Of a stretch of 64,000 nt of DNA, positions 57,228-64,000 are shown piece by piece. The stretch is from the NCBI GenBank assembly GCA_965230535.1, contig OZ246010.1, positions 1,426,001 through 1,490,000 on the forward strand, read 5' to 3'. How positions within the stretch are numbered: position 1 is the stretch's first letter; each line of letters starts with the position of its first letter. A program made the position numbers and the translations under genes. The DNA comes from JAUILH01 sp965230535 (GTDB taxonomy: Bacteria; Bacteroidota; Bacteroidia; Flavobacteriales_D; JAUILH01). The notes beneath the pieces were generated by a model. That model had not been told where the DNA came from and did not search any database. It saw only the letters and a program-made list of their open reading frames with translations.

Positions 57228-60113
57228 CTATTCCAGCTTATTCGCTTTTTCATGTGCTTCTTCCATGATCTTATCGGCCTTTTTATTAGACTCTTCTTCC
57301 AACTGATCGGCCTTGGCATAAGCTTTATCCTTAGCTTTCTGAGCGACTACCTGAGCAGCCTTTTTCTTAATGGGATTATTTCCGGCAGCGGCAATGGCTT
57401 CATCATAGGCCTTATCCGCCTCCTTTCTGGCTCGTTCAGCACTTTCTTTTCCGGCAGCTTTTACCTTATCCGCCTGAATTTGTGCATCTGCCAAAATTTT
57501 GTCCCGTCGTTCTTTTAAATCATCTTTTACCTCATCTATCTTATCATCAACTTTGTCTTTTACCTCATTGATGATAGAATCCTTCTTCTCATTAAGCTTA
57601 TCCTTCAACTGATCGGTTAGGTTACCAGTAAGTTCTAAAAGTTTCTCCTGTAAGTCTGTTGTTATTTCAGGATCGGCAACCTTACCTTTCAGAAGCACAT
57701 TTACAGGAATCTCATTTGGTAACTCCCCAAGGTTTAAGCCCAAACCATTGGCTGCCCCCATTGCTTTCTCAGCTGCCGCTATTGCCGTTTTTGGCACACT
57801 TGATTTGGGGATGAAAGTCGCCATTTTATAGTCAATGTCCTGCTCAAAAGATGTGTTACCGGAAACTTCTGTTTTGGCCTTACCTAAATTAATATTGAAC
57901 GGATTGACATGTACTTTCCCCTCTTTAAACTCGAAAGCCAGCTTAACATTGTTGAAGGTTTGCTGAGCCAATTCCGATCTGTTTAAGACTGTTGACAGTT
58001 TTTCCAATGGCTTGAAGCCTGCCACTTCAACAGATGTTGAGCTTAAGGTTCCATCTCCGGTTAAACTCTCGTAAATAGGTTCAAGACTCGAGCTTAAATC
58101 ACCATTAAACTTGAAGCTGGAATTGATCAAGCCATCACAATATTTGGCAACCGGAGCTAACTTTTCAATCGTTACAAAGGCATTGGCGGCTTCAGAAATA
58201 TCTATACTCTTGAGCTCGTATCCCATTTCAATATGCGGTTTGGCTTCATTCTTTGTATCGTAAAGTCCATTCATGACCACAGAACCTCCCAAGGCATTGA
58301 GGGATAAATTTTGTAAATCAGCTGTTTGATCCTTCACATGAATATCGCCTTGTACATTCTTGATGGTAATGTCGTCATAGATAACCTCTTTTAAACTGGT
58401 GTGCAATTGAAAATCTACATTTGCCGGAACCGGAATAACCTGATTAAAACTTGTGTCCGTCTCCGTTGTTTCAGTAGTTTCTTCACCTGAAGATTCAGTC
58501 ATAAAGTAGTTTGCATTCAAATAATTCGATCTCAGGTTAAATTCACCTTTTAACAATTCGTCTTTGAAATAGTAGGCCAGATAATTATCAATCTTACCGT
58601 CTGCATGAAAATCGTTTTTACCTATGTTGGCATTGAAGGTTTTAAGCGCCAAAAATTGAGGTGAGAACTGAAAATCCAATGAATCGATATCAACCGCATC
58701 AGGTAAGTCAGCCGATTTATAATGCATCCGGGTAATCAACAAATCTCCGCTGGCATTGAACTTTTCATATTCTTCGTTCTCAATACTGGAGAGTCTTCCG
58801 GACATCTCAACGTCAGATTTGATCTTCCCGGTTAATTCCTCCCCTTCAGGCATTGGGATAACTGTTTTCAAACTTGTGAGGTCGACATTTGCCAATAACT
58901 TAGCTGCAATATTCGGATCAGATTCGGGATTCTTAACATTTAAACTGGAGCGCAAGGTATTTCCGGCAAAATCAGCATCCAATCGTTTCACGTCAATCAC
59001 CATTCCATCGAAACTCAAAGATTCGTCTGGCTTATTAATGTGCGCATCTACATTAATATTACTGATGTTCGAAGGCATTCCAGGGTATTGCACCATGGCA
59101 TTGTTCACCATCATATCAATTGCCATGGCAGGCATGGCATCATCTGCATAATATCCATTGACATGCACTTTCAAAGCCAGAGTCCCATCCGTTTTTAAAT
59201 CTCCCAAATCGACTGCATAGGGCGTTGGAATCATAGACATGAAGTTGGCAAAGGAAGACTCATCTGCACTCAGGTCAAACTCATCAAACTTATAACCTCT
59301 GTCATCCATCACAAACGCGCCATCAGCATGTAATTTAAGCGCGTTGAGCATGATTTGGTTTTCCTTAAATCTCAGAATCAAATCTTCTGTCATGTCAATT
59401 TGAAGATCCGCATCCATATCAGTTTTTGCCTTGTTGATATAAGCTACTTCATCATACTCCAAGGTAAACTCTTTCATGTCGGTATGAGTTGACATGTCGT
59501 ATACATCTCCATTGATACTTAGCTCACCACTGTGATTCATGTCTTTAATTTCGACATAAGTATCGTAATACCTATCATCATAAATAAACTGGCCATTCTC
59601 AATACTGTAATCAGTCAGTGCCAACTGGAACGGAACTTCTTCCTCCGGTTCCGTCTTACTCGAATCCGGAATGGCAATGTCGTAATTGGCTTTACCCTCT
59701 TCTGTTACTACAATGTGGATTTTAGGATCTATAAGCTTGAGTTTTTTGACCGTGTATTGGCCGCCACCAACCACACTCCAGAAATTCATTTTGGCTTCAA
59801 CTTCCGGCAAATCGGCCAAAGTAATGCCATCGAATTCTCCAACACCTTCTACCTTCACATCATGCAAAGTGAGTGTGAAATTTGGGAAGCTGGAAAAGAT
59901 ACTCAGGTCAGCATCTCCAATTTCAACCTTAGCGTTCAAATTCTCGGTAGCCGTCTTTTCTATAAGGCGAATAATCTGTGGTTTGAAGAGAAATGGGGCT
60001 AAAATCAGTAAAATGAGCAGCACAAAAAAACTGATCCCTGTCCATTTTAAAATTCGTTTCCACAAGGCTTTCTTAGGCTTGTCTTCCTTATTCTTCTTTC
60101 CGAAAAGCTTCAC
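57228..60113 (-). CDS. AsmA-family envelope protein with long C-terminal coiled coil
   Basis: 961 residues. An N-terminal membrane anchor (about 22-46; GISFFVLLILLILAPFLF) is followed by an AsmA domain (IEKTATENLNAKVEIGDADLSIFSSFPNFTLTLHDVKVEG) and a very long repeating beta region up to about residue 800, the beta-groove type that moves phospholipids between membranes in the AsmA/TamB group. The last ~145 residues are different: Lys-, Glu- and Ala-rich helices (QLKDKLNEKKDSIINEVKDK ... KADQLEEESNKKADKIMEEA) forming a probable coiled coil. It is third in a minus-strand operon after aroC and the symporter, starting 14 bases after the symporter stop. Confidence 0.85.
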   Translation of the reverse strand: MKLFGKKNKEDKPKKALWKRILKWTGISFFVLLILLILAPFLFKPQIIRLIEKTATENLNAKVEIGDADLSIFSSFPNFTLTLHDVKVEGVGEFDGITLADLPEVEAKMNFWSVVGGGQYTVKKLKLIDPKIHIVVTEEGKANYDIAIPDSSKTEPEEEVPFQLALTDYSIENGQFIYDDRYYDTYVEIKDMNHSGELSINGDVYDMSTHTDMKEFTLEYDEVAYINKAKTDMDADLQIDMTEDLILRFKENQIMLNALKLHADGAFVMDDRGYKFDEFDLSADESSFANFMSMIPTPYAVDLGDLKTDGTLALKVHVNGYYADDAMPAMAIDMMVNNAMVQYPGMPSNISNINVDAHINKPDESLSFDGMVIDVKRLDADFAGNTLRSSLNVKNPESDPNIAAKLLANVDLTSLKTVIPMPEGEELTGKIKSDVEMSGRLSSIENEEYEKFNASGDLLITRMHYKSADLPDAVDIDSLDFQFSPQFLALKTFNANIGKNDFHADGKIDNYLAYYFKDELLKGEFNLRSNYLNANYFMTESSGEETTETTETDTSFNQVIPVPANVDFQLHTSLKEVIYDDITIKNVQGDIHVKDQTADLQNLSLNALGGSVVMNGLYDTKNEAKPHIEMGYELKSIDISEAANAFVTIEKLAPVAKYCDGLINSSFKFNGDLSSSLEPIYESLTGDGTLSSTSVEVAGFKPLEKLSTVLNRSELAQQTFNNVKLAFEFKEGKVHVNPFNINLGKAKTEVSGNTSFEQDIDYKMATFIPKSSVPKTAIAAAEKAMGAANGLGLNLGELPNEIPVNVLLKGKVADPEITTDLQEKLLELTGNLTDQLKDKLNEKKDSIINEVKDKVDDKIDEVKDDLKERRDKILADAQIQADKVKAAGKESAERARKEADKAYDEAIAAAGNNPIKKKAAQVVAQKAKDKAYAKADQLEEESNKKADKIMEEAHEKANKLE

Positions 60114-60127
60114 TTATTCAATAATTA

Positions 60128-61549
60128 TTACGTCAATTCTCCTTCTGACTGTGCGATAATGCTGGATACTGTGGCATCTCCGGTAACGTTCACAACCGTT
60201 CTGCACATATCTAGTATACGGTCCACACCGAAAATTATTGCGATCCAATTCTCATTTAATCCAACAGAATTCAGGATCATAATCAACATAATGAGTCCTG
60301 CACTTGGCACTGCAGCCGACCCAATAGAGGCCAAAGTAGCAGTCGCCACAATCGTAATTTGTGTAGCGAAATCAAGATCCACCATATGGTACTGAGCCAG
60401 GAAGATGACAGCTACCGCCTGATATAGGCTGGTTCCATCCATGTTGACCGTGGCACCAATTGGCAAAACGAAATCCGAAATTCTCTTAGAAACTCCCAGA
60501 CCATTGTTGACGCAATCGATGGTTACTGGCAAAGTTGCGGCACTGGAACTGGTTGAAAAAGCCGTTACCTGGGCATTTCTAATTCCCTTAAAGAATTTCT
60601 TGTAGCTCATCTTCTTGATAAAGAATGTAGCCAGGAATGGGTAGACCAGAAAGATCATGATTCCAAGACCGAGAATAACGGTTAAGGAGTACCAACCGAG
60701 AGTTTCGAAGATCTCAATCAATTGATCAGTAGTTTCTGCCATTGACGACATTTTCCCGGCCAGAAGTGCAAAAACGAAGAAAGGTGCTCCCTTCATGATC
60801 ACATTCACCATCATGATAAAGGTGTCGTTTAAGCCATCTACCACACTGATCACGGGTGCACTCTTTTTAGGTTCTATGAGAGCCAGACAAATACCAAAGA
60901 AAATGGCAATAAATATGATCTTCAGCATGGCACTTTTCACAAAAGCTCCAAAGAAATTATTCGGAACAATATCAACCACAGCATCCAAAGGGCCAGCATT
61001 TTTTTGATTTTCAATATCCTTTTCCTTTCCGGCTATTTTTGCCCCGGTTTTTTCTTCATTCTTAGCATTTTCTGCCATGGCTTTTTCCTTCAGATGGGCG
61101 TACTTCTCATCCTCAGACAAGCGCATGTCATCTCCTTCTCTGAAGTCCATATCATCTTTTGACTTCACCCATAATTCATAGGCAATTCGGTTGGTTTGGA
61201 GTTGCTCTTCACTGGCAATTTTCCCAGGTTTTATCAGGTTGACCAATAATAAACCAATTCCGACAGCAAATATCGTTGTGACTAAATACGCACCAAGTGT
61301 TTTACCACCAATTCTTCCCAATCTGGCAATGTCGCTTAAAGAAGAAACACCCAAGACAATTGACAAAAACACTAAGGGAAGGGCTATTAATTTGAGTACA
61401 TTGATAAAAATGTCACCCCACGGCATGATCCAATCGGCTGTAAACTCATTCCAACCTGCTCCCACGGAAATCATGGCCCAGACAACACCCAGTACCATTC
61501 CAATGATAATTTTCCAATGCAGTGCTAATTTTCCTTTCGACTTAGTCAT
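60128..61549 (-). CDS. Dicarboxylate/amino acid:cation symporter (DAACS family, GltP/DctA-like)
   Basis: 473 residues from the ATG ending at 61549. Inner-membrane transporter for C4-dicarboxylates or acidic amino acids driven by H+ or Na+. Family motifs are present: the serine-rich hairpin FSTSSSAATLPVTID, the NMDGTSLYQAV segment and a second re-entrant loop ASIGSAAVPSAGLIML. Between the third and fourth membrane segments there is a hydrophilic insertion (about 110-185; many Lys, Glu and Asp), some 50 residues longer than the usual loop. The start overlaps the aroC stop by eight bases. Confidence 0.92.
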   Translation of the reverse strand: MTKSKGKLALHWKIIIGMVLGVVWAMISVGAGWNEFTADWIMPWGDIFINVLKLIALPLVFLSIVLGVSSLSDIARLGRIGGKTLGAYLVTTIFAVGIGLLLVNLIKPGKIASEEQLQTNRIAYELWVKSKDDMDFREGDDMRLSEDEKYAHLKEKAMAENAKNEEKTGAKIAGKEKDIENQKNAGPLDAVVDIVPNNFFGAFVKSAMLKIIFIAIFFGICLALIEPKKSAPVISVVDGLNDTFIMMVNVIMKGAPFFVFALLAGKMSSMAETTDQLIEIFETLGWYSLTVILGLGIMIFLVYPFLATFFIKKMSYKKFFKGIRNAQVTAFSTSSSAATLPVTIDCVNNGLGVSKRISDFVLPIGATVNMDGTSLYQAVAVIFLAQYHMVDLDFATQITIVATATLASIGSAAVPSAGLIMLIMILNSVGLNENWIAIIFGVDRILDMCRTVVNVTGDATVSSIIAQSEGELT

Positions 61550-62621
61550 CAATTCTGATTGTTTTATTTAATAAATAATGATCCAGGATCACAAGAGCGG
61601 TCATGGCGTCTACAATGGGGACTGCTCTAGGTACTACACATGGATCGTGACGACCTTTTCCCTCAACTTTTACAGATTTGCCATCCTTATTTACGGAATC
61701 TTGTGATTGGACAATGGTAGCCACAGGTTTAAACGCGACTTTGAAATAGATATTCTCACCATTAGAAATCCCTCCTTGAATACCGCCTGAATAATTCGTT
61801 TTTGTTCGAATTCCATCTCCTGACTCAAAAGCATCATTGTGTTCAGAGCCTTTCATTCTACTGCCTTCAAAGCCACTTCCGTATTCAAAACCTTTCACCG
61901 CATTGATAGACAGCATGGCTTTTCCCAGATCAGCATGAAGTTTATTGAAAACAGGTTCTCCCAGTCCAGTCGGCACACCACTCACAACACAAGTAACCTG
62001 ACCTCCAATGGTATCGCCTTCCTTTCGAATCTCTTTGATCAGGGCCTCCATTTTCGTTGCCATTTCTGCATCCGGACAACGAACCGGGTTTGAATCAATC
62101 AAATCGAAATCCGCCTCATTTGCCGAGTCTAATTCCAAATCTCCAACGGCTGATACGTAAGCGTGAATTTGAATTCCCATATGCTGCAACACCTGCAGTG
62201 CCAAAGCACCGGCCACAACTCTGCAGGCAGTTTCTCTGGCTGAGCTTCTCCCGCCTCCTCTATAGTCTCTGTGACCATATTTGGATTCGTAAGTATAATC
62301 TGCGTGAGAAGGTCTGAAAACATCTTTGATGTGATCATAATCTTTTGATTTCTGATCGTCGTTCTTAATCAGAAAACCAATCGGAGTACCGGTACTGACT
62401 CCTTCAAAAATGCCTGATAAAAACCGGACTGTATCACTTTCCTTTCTTTGGGTCACGATACTGGATTGACCAGGTTTTCTTCTATCCAATTGATATTGGA
62501 CCGCATTTAAATCAATTTTTACACCAGCAGGAAAACCGTCGATTACGCCGCCAATGGCTTCACCGTGCGACTCTCCAAAAGTGCTCAATTTCAATAATTG
62601 TCCGAAAGAATTGCCTGCCAT
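61542..62621 (-). CDS. aroC: Chorismate synthase
   Basis: 359 residues. Converts EPSP to chorismate, the last step of the shikimate pathway, using reduced FMN. Signatures seen: FGESHG near residue 15, RRKPGQS, a GGRSSARETA block with adjacent histidine (GHRDYRGGGRSSAR), and RHDPCVVPRAVPIVDAM near the C-terminus. Length is standard. It heads the aroC-symporter-asmA operon. A TAnnTTTG-like box (TACCTTTG on the minus strand) ends only four bases before the ATG, too close for a normal leader. It diverges from hutI. Confidence 0.96.
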   Translation of the reverse strand: MAGNSFGQLLKLSTFGESHGEAIGGVIDGFPAGVKIDLNAVQYQLDRRKPGQSSIVTQRKESDTVRFLSGIFEGVSTGTPIGFLIKNDDQKSKDYDHIKDVFRPSHADYTYESKYGHRDYRGGGRSSARETACRVVAGALALQVLQHMGIQIHAYVSAVGDLELDSANEADFDLIDSNPVRCPDAEMATKMEALIKEIRKEGDTIGGQVTCVVSGVPTGLGEPVFNKLHADLGKAMLSINAVKGFEYGSGFEGSRMKGSEHNDAFESGDGIRTKTNYSGGIQGGISNGENIYFKVAFKPVATIVQSQDSVNKDGKSVKVEGKGRHDPCVVPRAVPIVDAMTALVILDHYLLNKTIRIDD

Positions 62622-62677
62622 GTATCAAAGGTAAGATTATCGAAGGCAAATTTCTATTTTTACGCAAAATTCAGGCT

Positions 62678-63916
62678 ATGGCTTCTAAAATCTTCATTAA
62701 AAACATCAAAACGCTTTATCAGGTAGAAGACACTCCAAGAAAGTGGGTGGCGGGCAAAGACATGGCGATTCTTCCGCATATTGAAGATGCCTATCTGGCC
62801 ATTGAAGATGGGAAGATTGCTGATTATGGTAAGATGAGCGACTGGCCGGGAATTACTGACTGGCGAGACCTTGAGGTAATAGACGCCAGCGACAAACTGG
62901 TACTTCCGGCCTGGTGTGATTCGCATACGCATTTGGTATTTGCCGGAACCAGAGAAGATGAATTTGTAGACAGAATTCATGGCCTAAGTTATGAGGAAAT
63001 TGCCGCAAAAGGTGGTGGCATTTTGAACTCGGCTAAGAAACTTCAGAACACTGATGAAAATGCACTTTTCGAATCGGCCATGAAGCGCATTGAAGAAATT
63101 AAAGCATTAGGGACCGGGGCTGTAGAAATTAAAAGTGGTTACGGATTAAGCTTAGATGCGGAACTAAAAATTCTTAGAGTTGCGAAAAAACTCAAAGAAG
63201 CTTCCAATTTGACCATTAAATCAACTTTTCTGGGTGCACATGCCTATCCGATGGAGTACAAATCTAATAAGCAAGGATACCTGGATTTAGTAATTAATGA
63301 CATGTTGCCAAAAGTGGCTGATGAAGGTTTAGCGGATTATATAGATGTGTTTTGTGAGACCAATTATTTTTCTGTTGACGATACCAAGAAAATCATGGAA
63401 GCCGGTGCCAAACATGGCCTAAAACCCAAAATTCATGTCAACCAATTTACTGCCTTAGGTGGTGTAAAAGCCTGTGTGGATCATGGTGCTTTATCTGTAG
63501 ATCATTTAGAAGTGATGGAAGAAGCGGACTTTGACGCTTTAAGAGGCAGTGACACCATCCCTACCATGTTGCCTTCTTGTTCTTTCTTCCTTGGAATTCC
63601 GTTTGGACCGGGAAGACGTGTGATTGACGAAGGCATGCCTTTGGCGTTGGCCACCGATTATAATCCGGGATCTACACCTTCGGGTAACATTCCGTTTTTA
63701 CTGTCTTTGGCTTGTATCAAGATGAAACTAACGCCAGAGGAAGCCATTAATGCCGTGACAATAAACGGTGCTTACGCAATGGACTTATCCCAAACTCATG
63801 GTTCTATTTGTAGAGGAAAGCAGGCTAATATTATTATTACGAAGGAACATACTAGTTTGAACTACATTCCTTACGCCTTTGGTTCAGATCACATAGATCG
63901 CGTGATCATTTCTTAA
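62678..63916 (+). CDS. hutI: Imidazolonepropionase
   Basis: 412 residues of the amidohydrolase superfamily, hydrolysing imidazolone-5-propionate to formiminoglutamate in histidine degradation. The metal-binding SHTHLVFAGTREDEF, EIKSGYGLSLDAELKIL (substrate region), FLGAHAYP and HVNQFTALGG (histidine ligand), and the late metal aspartate in ATDYNPGSTPSGN are all visible. A true N-terminal beta segment and the C-terminal GKQANIIIT complete it. No hutH, hutU or hutG is adjacent within the window. Confidence 0.95.
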   Translation: MASKIFIKNIKTLYQVEDTPRKWVAGKDMAILPHIEDAYLAIEDGKIADYGKMSDWPGITDWRDLEVIDASDKLVLPAWCDSHTHLVFAGTREDEFVDRIHGLSYEEIAAKGGGILNSAKKLQNTDENALFESAMKRIEEIKALGTGAVEIKSGYGLSLDAELKILRVAKKLKEASNLTIKSTFLGAHAYPMEYKSNKQGYLDLVINDMLPKVADEGLADYIDVFCETNYFSVDDTKKIMEAGAKHGLKPKIHVNQFTALGGVKACVDHGALSVDHLEVMEEADFDALRGSDTIPTMLPSCSFFLGIPFGPGRRVIDEGMPLALATDYNPGSTPSGNIPFLLSLACIKMKLTPEEAINAVTINGAYAMDLSQTHGSICRGKQANIIITKEHTSLNYIPYAFGSDHIDRVIIS

Positions 63917-64000
63917 GCCAATTCAAGGGTAAAAGAGAAGGTAGAGCCAATGTCTTTAGTACTTCTGGCGTTGATGGTTTGGCCATGCGCTTCAACAATG
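63913..64000 (-). CDS. C-terminal end of a sensor histidine kinase (5' part outside window)
   Basis: On the minus strand the right edge codes IVEAHGQTINARSTKDIGST then FSFTLELA and a stop. This is the G2-box end of a HATPase_c domain ('I(V)EAHGG.I.A.S..G.GSTF.FTLP' in known kinases). Only 28 residues are visible. It converges with hutI; its stop codon overlaps the hutI stop by two bases. Confidence 0.75.
   Translation of the reverse strand, partial: IVEAHGQTINARSTKDIGSTFSFTLELA

Overview
The window reads as a chromosomal segment of a Bacteroidota bacterium, most likely a gliding or surface-attached member of Flavobacteriales or a close relative. The evidence is the density of type IX secretion (T9SS) signatures: two PorP/SprF barrels, a PorE-like TPR/propeller/OmpA protein, one type B and two type A sorting-domain cargo proteins. 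Bacteroidota-type promoters (TTG, then 17-23 bases, then TAnnTTTG) and a fused HPRT-adenylate kinase gene fit this. Gene density is very high, many genes overlap by 1-14 bases, and no gene-free gap reaches 300 bases. I saw no rRNA, tRNA, CRISPR array, transposase or integrase.

Layout. 0-5 kb: end of an unknown gene, a membrane-anchored J-domain protein, topB, and clpP-clpX. 5-14.4 kb: a TPR histidine kinase with a NarL-type regulator, divergent from an 1824-residue secreted repeat protein (type B sorting domain) and its PorP/SprF partner. 14.5-19 kb: a second giant, SprB-repeat protein (type A sorting domain), convergent with the first. 19.2-22.3 kb: HPRT-adenylate kinase fusion, Obg GTPase, PAP2 phosphatase and FluC. 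22.2-29.5 kb: lipoproteins, threonine aldolase, a subtilisin, an O-methyltransferase and an RsmF-type RNA methyltransferase. 29.5-32.9 kb: an ECF sigma factor, a protein that appears to join an anti-sigma domain to an outer-membrane barrel, and a PorP/SprF protein. 33-41 kb: acyl-CoA ligase, two small acidic lipoproteins (one with Cys-Glu-Glu-Gly-Lys repeats), a GMC dehydrogenase pair, an ABC-F ATPase and a secreted ClpP-fold protein with a T9SS signal. 41-45.5 kb: a four-gene overlapping operon (membrane protein, SDR, an amidohydrolase lacking its catalytic barrel, GT-C transferase). 45.6-50 kb: purL and two FKBP isomerases. 50-55 kb: small regulator/effector genes (HxlR, NTF2-like, beta-trefoil, YafY, GyrI-like) and a glycine-rich lipoprotein. 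55-64 kb: PorE-like protein, AsmA-like protein, dicarboxylate symporter, chorismate synthase, imidazolonepropionase and the tail of a histidine kinase.

The most interesting unit is the sigma / membrane-spanning anti-sigma-barrel / PorP-SprF operon at 29.5-32.9 kb. It looks like a one-protein signalling path from the outer membrane to a cytoplasmic sigma factor, here linked to the T9SS. Its architecture resembles the dual membrane-spanning anti-sigma (Dma) proteins reported from Bacteroides, but with a PorP/SprF partner. Further points of interest are the T9SS-exported ClpP-fold protein with a structured leader, the amidohydrolase that has lost its catalytic barrel, and a vestige of an FKBP gene beside a 16-bp inverted repeat.

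All functional calls come from reading motifs by eye. No database search was run, so weak or distant assignments are marked with lower confidence.
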